From positions 50,529,442 to 50,593,441 of the forward strand of contig NC_083602.1 in NCBI RefSeq assembly GCF_029168945.1: DNA of 64,000 nucleotides, read 5' to 3'. The notes beneath the pieces were generated by a model, which saw nothing but the letters and a program-made list of their open reading frames with translations, made no database searches and had not been told where the DNA came from. Each line of letters opens with the position of its first letter. Position 1 is the stretch's first letter. Origin of the DNA: Cannabis sativa. Its lineage: Eukaryota; Streptophyta; Magnoliopsida; Rosales; Cannabaceae. Both the position numbers and the translations under genes were made by a program. Below, piece after piece: positions 33,504-45,853 of this stretch.

Positions 33504-36234
33504 TTACTCACTAAAACAATAGCTATGTAAAACCAACAATGGAGATCGAATATCTTAATAATAATAAAGCTCATTATTTAAAATTTATTTTCTTCTATTA
33601 TTTATTTATTTTAAATATATATTTATTAAATTTTAATTTTAGAATAAAAATCTAAATAAAATTTAATTTAATATTTATAAAATTAAACTTAGATGGTTAA
33701 GAAAATAAAATGATTTATTTCCATCTTAGTATTAATTTTCCAATAAATATATAGAAAATTATTTAATTTAAGTTGTATTAATTTAAATTAATTTGCAACT
33801 CAAATTTAAATTTTCTATAAAAATATATATTGTATTTCGAAAAATTAAAGTATAAAATTATACAATTTTCGAAATATATTAAAATAAATTAATCTTTACT
33901 AGAAAAAATACTTCAAGCATAAATACTATCTATCTAGATTTTCTATAACTAATTAATTTAATTTCTAATAATAATATGCTTTAGTTCCTTTATTTTAAAT
34001 TAATCATTAAATGAAAAAATCATTGATTTAAGTTGATTCAAAAAATTAATTAAATAAATAATTGATTTACAATTTTAATCTATTTTTCAAGATAAATTCA
34101 AAATCATCTTGCATAATCAAATGCAATTTCGAAAATGTTGATTAATAAAATAAATAAACTATATTTTGAAAATTATTCAAATTTAAGTTGTTATAAAAAA
34201 TTTTCAACTTAAAATAATTTCCTATTTAATTAAATGTCATGAAAATAAAAAATATTTAAGTATCATGATGAAAATCAACTTAGATATTTAATTTTCAATT
34301 TAATTAAATGTATTAAATTCAAGAAATAAATAATTAAGTATAGAGAAGGCTTAATTATTAATTTCTAGTTTAATACTAGGAAAAATATTCTTAACTTGAA
34401 TTGTACCAAAATTAATTATTAAACAATTAATTTTACAATCAATAATATTTTCCTATTTTAATATTAGAAATAATAATTAGTATAGAAATAACTATCTAGA
34501 AAATATCTCAATTTAACTAAGTATCTTTTCAAGATTTTGAAAATATCTAATTTAAGTTGTTATAGATAGAATCTATAATAAGCAACTTAAAATTTTCCAA
34601 ATAAAATTTAATTAAATATCAAAATTAAGTGGCAACTACCTAATTTAAGAATAATCCATTTTAAGTTTAAAATCAACTTAAAAAATATCTTAAGAATCTT
34701 CAATAACCAATTCCTAGAATTCCTCAACTTAATATTAAATTCAAAAGATATTCAAATTTAAGTTAATAAAGAAAAATTAGTTAGAAATAACTAATTTATA
34801 ACTTAAATAGGAATATTTAATGAAATAATTAAAGTAAGTTTCAGAAAGAATCTAGTTAGTTAAAATTCTTTATTTAATTATATACAAGAAAAATACAAAT
34901 AGTTTATCTAGAAATAATATCTTCAACTAAGAGTGTTTTTCTTAAAATTAACTTTAAAATATTAAAATGAAAATAAATTTCATATATTTTAAAAGTTAAT
35001 TATGTTGCTAATCAATTTTATTAGGTTAAACTAATTTAATTAACCTAGTACAGCTATTCAAATCAGGCAAATGGACCTTCACAATTCGGGTAGTTCATGT
35101 GAGGGGGAGCTGGGTTCAGTATGTCGTACCCACTTCTATTGGCCCCCATCTCTCACACAAGGCCCAAAATAGAGGAATTTAACCTTAAAATGAATAACTG
35201 TTACTAATTGAATAGGTCCAAGAACTAAATGGACCTAAATAAAATCTATCAGGGTGTGACATTTTATTTAGCAACAACCTATATGCATCTATAATAAAAT
35301 AAACATATAGGCTCACACAGGCACACAGATTTGGATGGACCCTATCATGTTACTAGGTCATACACAGATGAAAGAAGAATGTAAAATTTACCTGTTACAA
35401 ATTATTTACTTGACCTATTGACAATTGAACCATGAGTTAAAATCAGATTATTGGATATGTCAACAAGTTAACCATGGCAATTTAGATCAAGCAATAATAG
35501 GTTTTAGAAAAACTTACAAACAATCTAAAACACATACTCCTGCAACAAGTTAGATTTGGATAGTTGGATGTAGGATTTATTTAATTTTAAAATAATTAAT
35601 CAAATTTCGAAAATAATTAAATAATAAAATATATTCGGATTTTTAAAAGCATTAAAATTAAAACCTACTATTTTGAAAAATTAGGTTTCAACTAACCTAA
35701 ATATCATTTCAAAAAAATTTGCTAACTTACCTTTTAAGTTTCATGTTATTTTATAAATTAAATATTCAATAAAATAAGAAAATGATAAATAAATATCCTT
35801 TTCTGATTTTATAATTTAATTTAAATAAAAAAATAACAAAATTTAAAAGTTAGCAAAAATATGTTATTTCTATTTAAAATACCATGATTATAGTAATCTT
35901 ATTTTAAATCTAAATAAGGTCAAATTACTTAAAATAGAATATTTTATAAAATGCATTTAATATCTGACCTTAGATTTAAAAATAAGATATAATAATCAAA
36001 TTGTAAAGAAAATAAGAAAAGAGGTAAGCAAAAATGATTTTTACCTATTTTCAAATTCAAATTACACAAATATCTAAAATTAATTTTGAAAAATCAAATT
36101 AATTTATTTCTGATAATTAGATTTGAAATATGAAAAATAAAAATCAAAATACAATACTACACAAAAAATCGGAAGTTAATTCCATGAAGTAGCATGAAAA
36201 ATCAAAGAAAACGAAAAAAAATAGCAAGCTGTAT

Positions 36235-36258
36235 GGATGGTATGCATAGCATACCACC
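36235..36258 (-). other. GC-rich leader hairpin, Emin copy
   Basis: On the minus strand GGTGGTATGC, loop TAT, GCATACCATCC, next to CG-repeat sequence. Same arms as Eout with a different loop. Confidence 0.6.
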
Positions 36259-36606
36259 CGCGCGCGCACAAGGGGAGGGGAGCCGAGTTTCCACGGCGCT
36301 GGGAGGCTGCAAGCAGCCATTCCGCGCGCGTGGGTAGGGTTATCACCATCCTGATTTTTCCGATTTTTCGAAAATTCATAACTAATTCAAATAAAATCGA
36401 AATTGAGTTCTGTAAAAAAGTAAATTGCTTAATTTTTTCCAAACTATCCATTAAAAATAATTTCAGAAATAGAGAATCAATTATTTTTCCCAGAATTTCA
36501 CAAACATCAATCAATCATCAATACAACACACAAAACAACATGATACCATCCAAATCACAAACAAATCGTTTTAAGTCCAAATTTCTTGCTAGCAAATCAA
36601 TTACCA

Positions 36607-36620
36607 TGGCTCTGGTGCCA
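36607..36620 (-). other. Primer-binding site of Emin
   Basis: Reads TGGCACCAGAGCCA on the minus strand, two bases inside the LTR boundary at 36623; a drifted version of the Met-tRNA site TGGTATCAGAGCCA. Confidence 0.85.
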
Positions 36621-36622
36621 GT

Positions 36623-38446
36623 TGTTGGAATAAATTTTACCAGGATCTTAGATCTAGTCAAAAGTATGTTGATTAACAACCTAAATATGAATTTCTAAAA
36701 CGATAATAAGTAAACACATATAAAGTATGAGAAACCTTACAGTGGGTGCAGCGGAATAATATGTCTCCTTCCACTCAGATTTCTAACCCTTAATTCCTTT
36801 CTGTTGCAGAGTATAATCAAGATCTGAGTCCGAATGTCCTTCTCTTGGATTTGATCCTTCACAGTCTTCCAATCTATGATTGAGGTACTGTTTGCTGTGT
36901 GTGGGCACTACTCTCTCACTAAGTATTTCGAAATTGTATCTTTCTTGTGTGCTGTGATCATCGAAGAAGAAGAAGAGATGGGCGGCTATATATAGAGAAA
37001 AAGAAAGCTCAACTTTTTGAAAGAGGCAGTTTCCTGAATTACTGAGTAATTACTTAATTGCCTTATTTGGTATGAGCCATCGCTTTCCATTTATAGATAA
37101 CTGCTAGGTTTAGGTTAGTAATTAATTTGGCATTAAAATTGAAAATAATAATTGGGAAATACACACACAAGTGGCCGGCCATGGGTGTGATTGAGCCTCA
37201 CTTGGATTTTGCAGTTTCCACAATTTCATTTCTAGTTTCCCAAAAATGCCAATTTTTCAATTCTAACCATTTAAATGCCAAAACTAATTATTTAATAACT
37301 AAAATAGATTATTAAATAATATTGTCATTTAATATAATTATTAATTACACATATAGAGTCTCTTAATTAATAAATAAACCTAGAATCTCTTTTCTTTACA
37401 ATTTCACCCCTGCTTAGTGAAAATTCACAAATTAGACATAGTCTAACTTTTAGAATTATAATTGATTAATCATAAATCAATTATTGAGTCTTACAAACAG
37501 TATGGTCTCAACTAAAATAGGGACCATGGATCTATATTGCTGAGCTTCCAATAAGCTGAACCGAATTTACCAAGTAAATTCCCTAACTTATTAATTCCTT
37601 GTTGAATCTATTCTTAGAACTTGGAATTGCACTCTCAGACTTATATAGAGCATTCTATATGTTCCACGATATAGATATGCTATCTCATTTAACCATTGTT
37701 ATAATCTTAATGTGATCAAAGATCCTCTATATAGATGATTTACATCGAGATGGGATAACATTTACCGTTCTCACCCCTCACTGTATTTGGCCCTTTAAAG
37801 CACTTAACTACCTGTAAATGATGTTTTAGTGATCTAAGATATAGTCATTGAAACAAGAGCTCATCCATTTACTTCTATTTAGCTAAGCTCGAAGGGAATC
37901 ATCACTTGACTTCTATACACTAGTAGAAGCTATAGATTCCATATTTATGTTCAGCGCTCCCAGTCAGTCATACTATCATGTTCCCAAAATATACGTATCA
38001 CCCTGACCCAAAAGTAGTGATATTGACTTTGAAAGATACAGCGGTAAGTTTATAATATCTTGACTAAGTTCAATATCGGTCCAGTCCAATGTATACTCCA
38101 TACATTCGAAACCAGTATACTTTACCAATGTCATGGAAAGAACATAACACTTACTCCAAGTGTAAGTGTACTTCATCCCTAATTATCACAACAGTGTAAA
38201 TCCAAAACACTGATGAAATAGGGACTTAGTCTTTTGAATCATATAATCACAATCACATTCCACTGTGTTGACAATACTATAATTGTAAATAAATATATGT
38301 TCTGGACTTAACTGATTTTGTGTATATATTGAATATATATTAAACCATAAGCATGTAAAATACATGTTAACATAATTAGTTCAAATCTCTTAAATTGATA
38401 ACTAATCAAATTGTAATGGGTTTTATTTAGGGCACAAAACCCAACA
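36623..38446 (-). repeat. Emin 5' LTR (1824 bp)
   Basis: Minus-strand LTR of family A (TGTTGGGTTTTGTGCCC to TTTATTCCAACA). About 105 bp are deleted near 38017 compared with N and Eout. It contains GGCCGGCC near 37170 and a TATA box (TATAAATGG on the minus strand near 37093). Confidence 0.92.
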
Positions 38447-38667
38447 ATGAAGACATATAAAGTTTAGAGAACCTTACATTTTGTGCAGCGGAATATAATG
38501 ACTCCTTCCATTCAGATCTCTAGCTTTTGATTCCATTCTATAGCAGAGCATCACCAAGATCTTAACCTGGATCTCTTTCTCTCCTTCTTGTTGGTTGGAT
38601 TCTTCACGATCTTCCACACTATGATTGAGATACCACTTGATGTGTGTGGGCACTCACTCATTCACTC
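38447..38667 (-). repeat. Host LTR 'H', fragment 1
   Basis: Minus-strand copia LTR piece (the U5-side end) between Emin and gypsy G. It ends in CACTC (38663-38667), the left TSD of G; fragment 2 resumes at 52114 with CACTC. Emin was inserted near this LTR's 3' end. Confidence 0.88.
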
Positions 38668-38781
38668 TGTTATCCCAAAATTGGCACTCTGACGTGGCAT
38701 CACGAGAATGGTGACACGTGGCATCTACTTAGAGCACCTGGTCGGATCAACATGCCGAGCAGGATGCCTCGCTGGCATGTC
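38668..38781 (+). repeat. Gypsy G 5' LTR fragment (114 bp)
   Basis: Starts TGTTATCCCAAAATTGG and matches 51454-51567 with a few differences. It is fused at GGCATGTC|AGGCAC to the minus-strand M1 leader. Preceded by TSD CACTC. Confidence 0.93.
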
Positions 38782-40077
38782 AGGCACACAATTTGGATGG
38801 ATCATATCATGTTGCTAGGTCATACATAGATGAAAGAAGATTGTAAATATACCTGTTACAAATTATTTACTTGACCAAGGGAGGCATGAGTTAAAATCAG
38901 ATCATTGGACTAGTCAACAAGTTAACCATGGCTATTTGCAATCAAGCAATAATAGGTTTTAAAAAACATACAAACAAGCTAAAACTCATACTCCGGCAAC
39001 AAGGTTAGCTGGATAGTTGGATGAAAGATTTATTTAATTTTAAATAAATAATTTCGAAAAAATTAATTAAATAATAAAAATATTTAATTTTCAAATAAAA
39101 ATTTAAAAATAAAATATAATTTAAAATTTTCGAAATTAATAAAATAATATTTAAAATTAAACCTACAATTTTGAAAAATTAGGTTTCAACCAACCTAAAT
39201 ATCATTTCAAAATTTGCTAACTACTTTTTAAAAATTTTAATATTATTTTATGAATAAAAATTAAATAAAAAATTAAAAAAGATAAATAAATATCTTTTTC
39301 AGATTTTAAATGTAATTTAAATAAATAAAATAACAAAAATTTAAAAGTTAGCAAAATATCTTATATCTATTTAAAATTACATGATTATAGTTATCTTATT
39401 TTAAATTTAAATAAGTTCAAATTATTTTAAAAAAAATTAATTTAAAAAATTTAATATCTGACCTTGAATTTCAATATAAGATAAGATATAATCAAATTGA
39501 AAAATAAGATAGATAAGTAAGCGAAAAAGATAGATATTTACTATTTTTCAAATTCAAATTACACTAATATCATGAATTAAATTTAAAAAATATTAATTAA
39601 ATTAATTATGATAATTAGAATTGAATTAGGAATAGTAAATGTATAAGTACAGAACTACACAAAAAATCGGAAGTTAAATCCATGAAATAGCATGAAAAAA
39701 TGAAGAAAAACAAAAAATTTGCGAGCTGTACGGACAGTATGCCAAGCATACTGTCCCCGCGCGCATTGGAGGGTGCATGCAGCTTGTTCCGCGTGCGTGT
39801 CCCTGTTGCTCGATCCCGATATTTTTCGAAACTTAAAAAAATCATAAATAATTGAAATTAAATCGAAATTGAGCAAAAAAGTAACTTGCCTAATTTTTTC
39901 CATACTATCCAATAAAAATAATTTCAGAAACAGATATTCAATTATTTTTCACGAAAATTCACAAACATCAATCAATCATCATATAACACTCAATACAACA
40001 TGATACCATCCAAAACATCAAACAATTGTTTTAAAGTCCAAATTTCTTGCAAGAAAATTAATTACCATGTCTCTGAG
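38782..40077 (-). other. M1 leader
   Basis: AT-rich leader with no gene. It carries the best GC-rich hairpin of the window (39732-39756): GGACAGTATGC pairs perfectly with GCATACTGTCC around a three-base loop. It ends at the deletion junction before reaching the conserved stem block. Confidence 0.75.
39732..39756 (-). other. GC-rich leader hairpin, M1 copy (perfect 11-bp stem)
   Basis: Arms GGACAGTATGC and GCATACTGTCC with loop TTG on the minus strand. Relative to Eout and Emin, both arms changed from GGTATGC/GCATACC to AGTATGC/GCATACT. Confidence 0.65.
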
Positions 40078-40091
40078 GCCAGTTGTTGGAA
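40078..40091 (-). other. Primer-binding site of M1
   Basis: Reads TGGCCTCAGAGACA on the minus strand, two bases from the LTR end at 40094; one base drifted from the T version. Confidence 0.8.
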
Positions 40092-40093
40092 AT

Positions 40094-41966
40094 TATTTTA
40101 CTAGGATCTTAGATCTACTTACAAGTATGTTGATTAACACCCTAAATATGAACTTTCTAAAACGATGAAATAAACAAATATAAAGTTTAGGAAACCTTAC
40201 ATTGGGTGCAGCGGAATAATATGACTCCTTCCGTTCAGATATCTAGCCTTTGATTCCTTTCTGTAGCAGAGCATTATCAATATCTGAACCTGGATCTCTT
40301 TCTCAGATTCTTTAGTGCTGAAACTCCTTCTTGTTGAAAGTCTTTCTTCACGATCTTCTTCACTATGATTTAGGTATCACTTGCTGTGTGTGGGCACTAC
40401 TATAACAATAAGAATTTCGAAATTGAAGAGGGAAGGAAGAGAGCAAGGTGGCGGCTAAAGATAGGGAGAGAGAGAGGCTCAGTTTTTTCTGAATGAAAAG
40501 TCAGAAGAAAAGTGTAATTTTCCTGAAGCCTTCACTATCTATTTATAGCATTCCACTAGGGTTAGGTTTGAATTATTTGGCATGAAAATATCAGAGGGAA
40601 AACCCTACAAAAGTGGCCGGCCATGCCCTGTTGATTTGGGCCTCACTTCTTGCAATTTTGCAGTTTTATCTTTTCTACATCTCATTTTCTCAAAAACGCT
40701 AATTTTCGAATTCAACCATTTAAATGCCAATTCGAACTATTTCATAACTATAAATAATTATTAAATAATATTGTCATTTATCATATTTATCAATTGAACC
40801 ATACAAAGTATCATAATTAACAAATATGCCTCCAAAACTCTTTCTTTACAATTCCGCCCTTACTTAGTGAAAAATTCACAAATAGACATAGTCTAAATTG
40901 AGAATTATAATTGATTAATCAAAACCAATTATATGAGTCTTACAAGCAATATTATCTCAACTAGTGCGGGGACCATGGGTCTATATAACCGAGCTTCCAA
41001 TAAGTAGATCAAGAATTTATTACTAAAATTCACTAACTTATTAGTTCTTCGTTGAATCCACGCATAGAACTTACAATTGCACTCTCAGTATATAGAATGC
41101 TCTATGTGTTCCACCATATACACACATCATTAGTTATCCATTGTTATAATCCTAATTTGATCAATGATCCTCCATATGAATGATCTACACTGTAAAGGGA
41201 TTAGATTACCGTTACACCCTAAAATGTATTTAATCCTTAAAACACTTAACCCCGTATAAATGATATTTCAGCTTATGTGAAATGAGATCTCCACTATTTA
41301 TTTTCGTTTCGTCAAGCTCGAAGGAGATCATCCTTTACTTACTATTCGCCATATAGAAGCTATAGATTCCATGTTTATGTTAGCGCTCCCACTCAATTGC
41401 ACTACCGTTTTCCCAAAATGTACGTATCACCCTGACCTCAAAGTAGGCTTAACTAATAAATAAAAGAACACGAATAACCTCCTGAGATTGACCCTAATCA
41501 TAATAGGATTAAGATCATTTGATCTAGGATCAACTAGGCGATATTGACTTGAATAGATATTACGGTAAGTTTACTAAATCTAAGTCAAAGTTCAATATCG
41601 GTCCCTTCCGATGCATACTCCATGCATCCAACCTGAGCTTTACTTTAACCAATGCTCTCGAAAGAACATAGCATTTCTCCAAATGCAATTAAACTCTGTT
41701 GTAGATTATCATATCAGTAAAACCCTGTGTCTAATATATCTAGGAAACTTTATTCACATAGTCATGTTTACTTTCCAATGTGTTGACAGGACAATAAACA
41801 GGATCAAGTATGTGAAAAGGGTTTCAGATGAATTTATACATTATGTACATATAATCATGAAATAAATCATGTGAACCATGCAACATTAAATGTTACTTCT
41901 GATCTATATTAATAAGTAAATCTGATTATATTGAAATGAGTTTTATTTAGGGCATAAAACCCAACA
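40094..41966 (-). repeat. M1 5' LTR (1873 bp)
   Basis: Minus-strand family B LTR (plus-strand ends TGTTGGAAATTATTTTAC and ACCCAACA). TATA box near 40543-40551 (minus), GGCCGGCC near 40615. Head to head with P. Confidence 0.93.
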
Positions 41967-42857
41967 GAGACAATATTACTTCTAAGACTCATTTAATTGG
42001 TTTTGATTACTCAATTATAATTCTCAAATTAGACTATGTCTATTTGTGAATTTCTCACTAAGTAAGGGCGAAATTGTAAAGAAAGAGTTTTTAGGGCATA
42101 TTTGTTAATTATGATACTTTGTATATTTCAATTAATAAATATGATAAATGAAAATATTATTTAATAATTATTTATAGTTATTAAATAGTTAGAATTGGCT
42201 TTTAAATGGTTGAATTTGAAAATTGGCGTTTTTGAGAAAATAAGATGCAGATATGATAAAACTGCAAAATTGCAAAAAGTGAGGCCCAAATCCATATAGC
42301 CATGGCCGGCCACTTTTATAGGCTTTATCATCTGATATTTTCATTATTTTAATGCCAAATAATTCAAACCTAACCCTATGTGGAATGTTATAAATAGATA
42401 GTGAAGGCTTCAGGAAATTTACACTTTTACTTCTGGTTTCCTTCAGAGAAAAACCTGACCCTTCTCTTTCTAAACCCTAGCCGCCACCTTCATACTCTTC
42501 TTCTTCCTTGAATAAGTTCGAACCTCTTAGTGTTAGAGTAGTGCCCACATACATCAAGTGATACCTCAATCATAGTGAGGAAGATCGTGAAGAAAGACAT
42601 TCAACAAGAAGGAGTTCCAGCACTAAAGAAAGGAGAGAAAGAGATCCAGGTTCAGATCTTGATAATACTATGCGACAGAAAGGATACAAGTGTTAGAGCT
42701 CTGAACGGAAGAAGACATTTTATTCCGCTGCACCCAATGTAAGGTTTCTCATACTTTATATGTGTTTATTTTATAATCGTTTTAGAAGTTCATATTTAGG
42801 ATGTTAATCAACATACTTGTGAGTAGATCTAAGATCCTTGTAAAATAATTTCCAACA
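41967..42857 (+). repeat. LTR fragment 'P' inside gypsy G
   Basis: The 3' 891 bp of a plus-strand family B LTR, ending TTTCCAACA, with a TATA box near 42391 and GGCCGGCC near 42304. It was inserted in the gypsy RT (ACTGA, 42858-42862, is the expected right TSD) and then split by M1; its front half went with the deletion. Solo LTR or full element cannot be told. Confidence 0.88.
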
Positions 42858-42931
42858 ACTGAATCCCCTAAAATGCTCCTTCGGAGTCAGCTCGGGAAAG
42901 TTTCTAGGCTTCATCGTCAACGCTCGAGGAA

Positions 42932-43674
42932 TTGAAGCCAATGCGAAAAAAAATCCAAGCCCTCCTGGATATGAACTCGCCAACAAAAACCAAAGAGGTA
43001 CAAAGCCTAACTGGTCGAATCGCCGCACTTAGCAGATTCGTGTCAAAATCAACGGATAAATGTGTCCCATTCTTCAACATCCTGCGAGGAAACAAAAAGT
43101 TTCAATGGACAGAAGAATGTGAAAGAGCTTTTCAAGACCTAAAGGCACAGCTCGCAAAACCTCCCGTCCTCTCTAAACCTCTGGACGGTGAGGAACTGGG
43201 GACATACCTAGCAGTAACAAAGCATGCCATAAGCGCCGTACTAATCAGAGAAGAAGATGGCGTCCAACATCCAGTCTATTACATCAGTAAAAGACTCATT
43301 GAGGCCGAAGGCTGATATCCGTTGATAGAAAGGCTCGCCTACTGCCTCATCTTAGCAACAAGAAAGCTAAGACCTTACTTTCAAGCTCATTCTGTTCGGG
43401 TGTACACCGACCAACCACTACGGCAAATACTGCAAAAGCCAGATGCCTCTGGGTGATTACTCAAGTGGGCGGTGGAATTGGGGCAGTACGAAATCAACTT
43501 CCAACCCCGAACAGCTATCAAAGGCCAAGCCTTGGCCGACTTTGTTGTGGAATGCACAGGAAAAACTGAAAGCATCCCAGAATGCGATCCCGAGCCAACA
43601 CCACAGCCGAACAGCACTGAAAACAAGCTGACCTGGAAGCTTCATGTGGATGGATCGGCCACAGATCAACTATT
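42932..43674 (+). pseudogene. Gypsy RT thumb, RNase H and start of second RNase H
   Basis: One frame with TGA at 43313-43315 and 43454-43456. RT thumb: KEVQSLTGRIAALSRFVSKS; connection: CERAFQDLKAQL; native RNase H: AVLIREEDGVQHPVYYISKR, then VYTDQPLRQIL and LLKWAVELGQYEINFQPR; linker; then HVDGSATDQLF, where the second, archaeal-type RNase H begins. The frame runs into LTR S2 at 43675. Confidence 0.85.
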
Positions 43675-45524
43675 TGTTGGGTTTTATGCCCTAAATAAAA
43701 CTCATTTCATATAATCAGATTTACTTATTAATAAAGATCAGAAATAACATTTTATGTTGCATGGTTCACATGATTTATTTCATGATTATATGTATATAAT
43801 GTATGAATTCTTTTAAAGTCCAGAACATATGAGTTTGTTAAGGATTATAGTGTTGTCAGCACAGTGGAATATAATCTTAAGTATATGTTCAAAAGTTTAT
43901 TCCCTAATTTTTCAAAACACTGGATTTAGACTGACATGGTATAATCAGCGTATTCTTACACCTTCGAAAAGTGTTATGTCATTTCCAAGACATTGGCTAA
44001 GTTTACCAGTATCGGATGTATGGAGTATACATCGGAAGGGACCGATATTGAACTTTGATTAGATATATTAAAACTTACCGTAATATCTGTTCAATTCAAT
44101 ATCACCTGTTGATCCTTGATCAAATGATCTTAATCCTGATATGGTTAGGTTCAATCTCAAGAGTGTTATCTGTGTTCTTTGATTTGTTATTTAAGCCTAC
44201 TTTTGGGTCAGTGTGATACGTACATTTTGGGAACACGGTAGTGCAATTGAGTGGGAGCGCTAACATAAATATGGAATCTATAGCTTCTATCTGGCGAATA
44301 GAAAGTAAAGGATGATTTCCTTCGAGCTTAACCAAACGAAAATAAATGGTGGAGATCTCATTTCACTTAGCTGAAATATCCTTTATACAGGGTTAAGTGT
44401 TTTAAGGATAAAATACATTGTAGGGTGTTACGGTAATTTAATCACTTTATAGTGTAAATCATCTATATAGAGGATCATTGATCACATTAGGGTTATAACA
44501 ATGGATAACTAATGATGTGTCTATATCATGGAACATATAGAGCGTTCTATATGACTGAGAGTGCAATTCCAAGTTCTAAGTGTGGATTCAATGAGGAATT
44601 AATAAGTTAGGGAATTTACTTGGTAAATTCGGTTCGACTTATTGGAAGCTTGGTTATATAGACCCATGGTCCCCATACTAGTTGAGACCATACTGCTTGT
44701 AAGACTCAGTTAATTGATTTTGATTATTCAATTATAATTCTAAAGTTAGACTATGTCTACTTTATGAATTTTCACTAAGCAATGGCGAAATTGTAAAGAA
44801 AAGAGATTCTAGGTTTATTTATTAATTAAGATATTTTATATGTCTAAATTAATAAATATATTAAATGACAATATTATTTAATAATTATTCTTAAGTTATT
44901 AATTAATTAGAATTGGCATTTAAATGGTTAAATTGGAAAATTGGCATTTTTGAGAAAATAGGAATGAGAAATAACAAAATGGGAAAGTTGCAAAGTGAGG
45001 CCCAATTTCCTTATATGGGCTGCCCACTATGCATAGGCTTTTACCATTTTATTTTTCCATTATTTTAATGCCACACAATTCTAACCTAAACCTAGAGGGC
45101 TTTCTACAAATAGAATGTAATGGCTTCAGGAAACAACACACAACTTCACACATTGTTTCCTTCAGAAAAGGCCACATGCCACCCTCTCTCTCTTTTCTTC
45201 TCTCTAAATTTCCAATTCCCTTGAGTGATGAGTAGTGCCCACACACATCAAGTGGTACCTCAATCATAGTATGTAAGACTACGGAAATTCTGCATCAAAG
45301 AAGGAGAAAAGAAGATCCAGATTCAGATCTTGATTATGCTCTGCTACATAAAAGAATCAAGGGCTAGAGATCTGAATGGAAGGAGTCATATTATTTCGCT
45401 GCACCCACTGTAAGGTTTTCTTAACTTTATATGTGTTTATTTTCATTGTTTTAGAATTCATATTAGGTTGTTAATCCAACATACTTGTTAGTAAATCTAG
45501 ATCCTGGTAAAATAATTTACAATA
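43675..45524 (+). repeat. Solo LTR 'S2' in gypsy RNase H, TSD CTATT
   Basis: TGTTGGGTTTTATGCC to a decayed end TTTACAATA (1850 bp), flanked by CTATT at 43670-43674 and 45525-45529. It splits the second RNase H domain. It is more diverged than the other family B LTRs and close to H. Confidence 0.94.
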
Positions 45525-45853
45525 CTATTCGGCGCAGGAATTGCCCTTGTCACACCTGGGGGCAACACGTGCATGCAGCGGTCAAATTTGGATTCAAAGC
45601 CTCCAACAATGAAGCCGAATACGAAGCCCTAATCGCTGGACTCAAACTAGCAAAGGAGATGAAGGCTGAGCACATGGAGATCTGCAGTGACTCACAGCTA
45701 GTGGTAAATCATGTATTTGGCGAATACGAGGCTCGGGGAGAAAAAATGATAGCATATCTAAGCAAAATACATGATCTGCTTGCACAATTCAAAAGCTATA
45801 GCCTCAAGCAGATTCCAAGAGAGGAAAATACAACAGCAGATGCGCTAGCTTGA
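45525..45853 (+). pseudogene. Gypsy second (archaeal-type) RNase H, C-terminal part
   Basis: Continues directly from 43674 after S2. GAGIALVTPGG is in one frame, then a small frameshift near 45555 leads to the frame with NNEAEYEALIAGL (catalytic Glu), SDSQLVVNHV (Asp) and ENTTADALA (final acidic residue), closed by a TGA at 45851-45853. The Asp of the first motif is in VDGSA on the other side of S2. Confidence 0.85.

Larger units (their letters stand above)
32924..36606 (-). other. Emin leader, AT-rich, with conserved blocks
   Basis: No gene. Reading in the element's direction: GC-rich hairpin (36235-36258), conserved stem block (about 35097-35158), twin hairpins (33487-33503 and about 33388-33426), then a 113-bp tandem duplication holding the GACTCTCGCC motif (33090-33315). 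Confidence 0.72.
32689..38446 (-). mobile_element. Ty1/copia element 'Emin', minus strand, cut by Eout
   Basis: Read leftward from 38446: 5' LTR (36623-38446), primer-binding site (36607-36620), leader, and the first 78 codons of gag (32923 down to 32689), then the Eout boundary. The rest of gag, pol and the 3' LTR should lie left of the window. On the right it abuts H; ATGAA (38447-38451) is the expected TSD copy. Confidence 0.88.
38782..41966 (-). mobile_element. Copia element 'M1', minus strand, only 5' LTR and leader left
   Basis: Read leftward: 5' LTR 40094-41966, primer-binding site (40078-40091), leader to 38782, where it is cut by the deletion that also removed gypsy sequence. It was inserted into LTR P; GAGAC (41967-41971) is the expected right TSD copy. 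Confidence 0.85.

Noticed and set aside
36176..36698. Overlapping plus and minus frames (112 and 153 codons) near the Emin GC-rich island
   Set aside because: They arise because the CG-rich hairpin region lacks stops; they overlap the primer-binding site and cross into the LTR.
39615..39912. Minus frames of 76 and 85 codons in the M1 leader
   Set aside because: Same cause: GC-rich hairpin island in a leader; no domain and not shared intact with sister copies.
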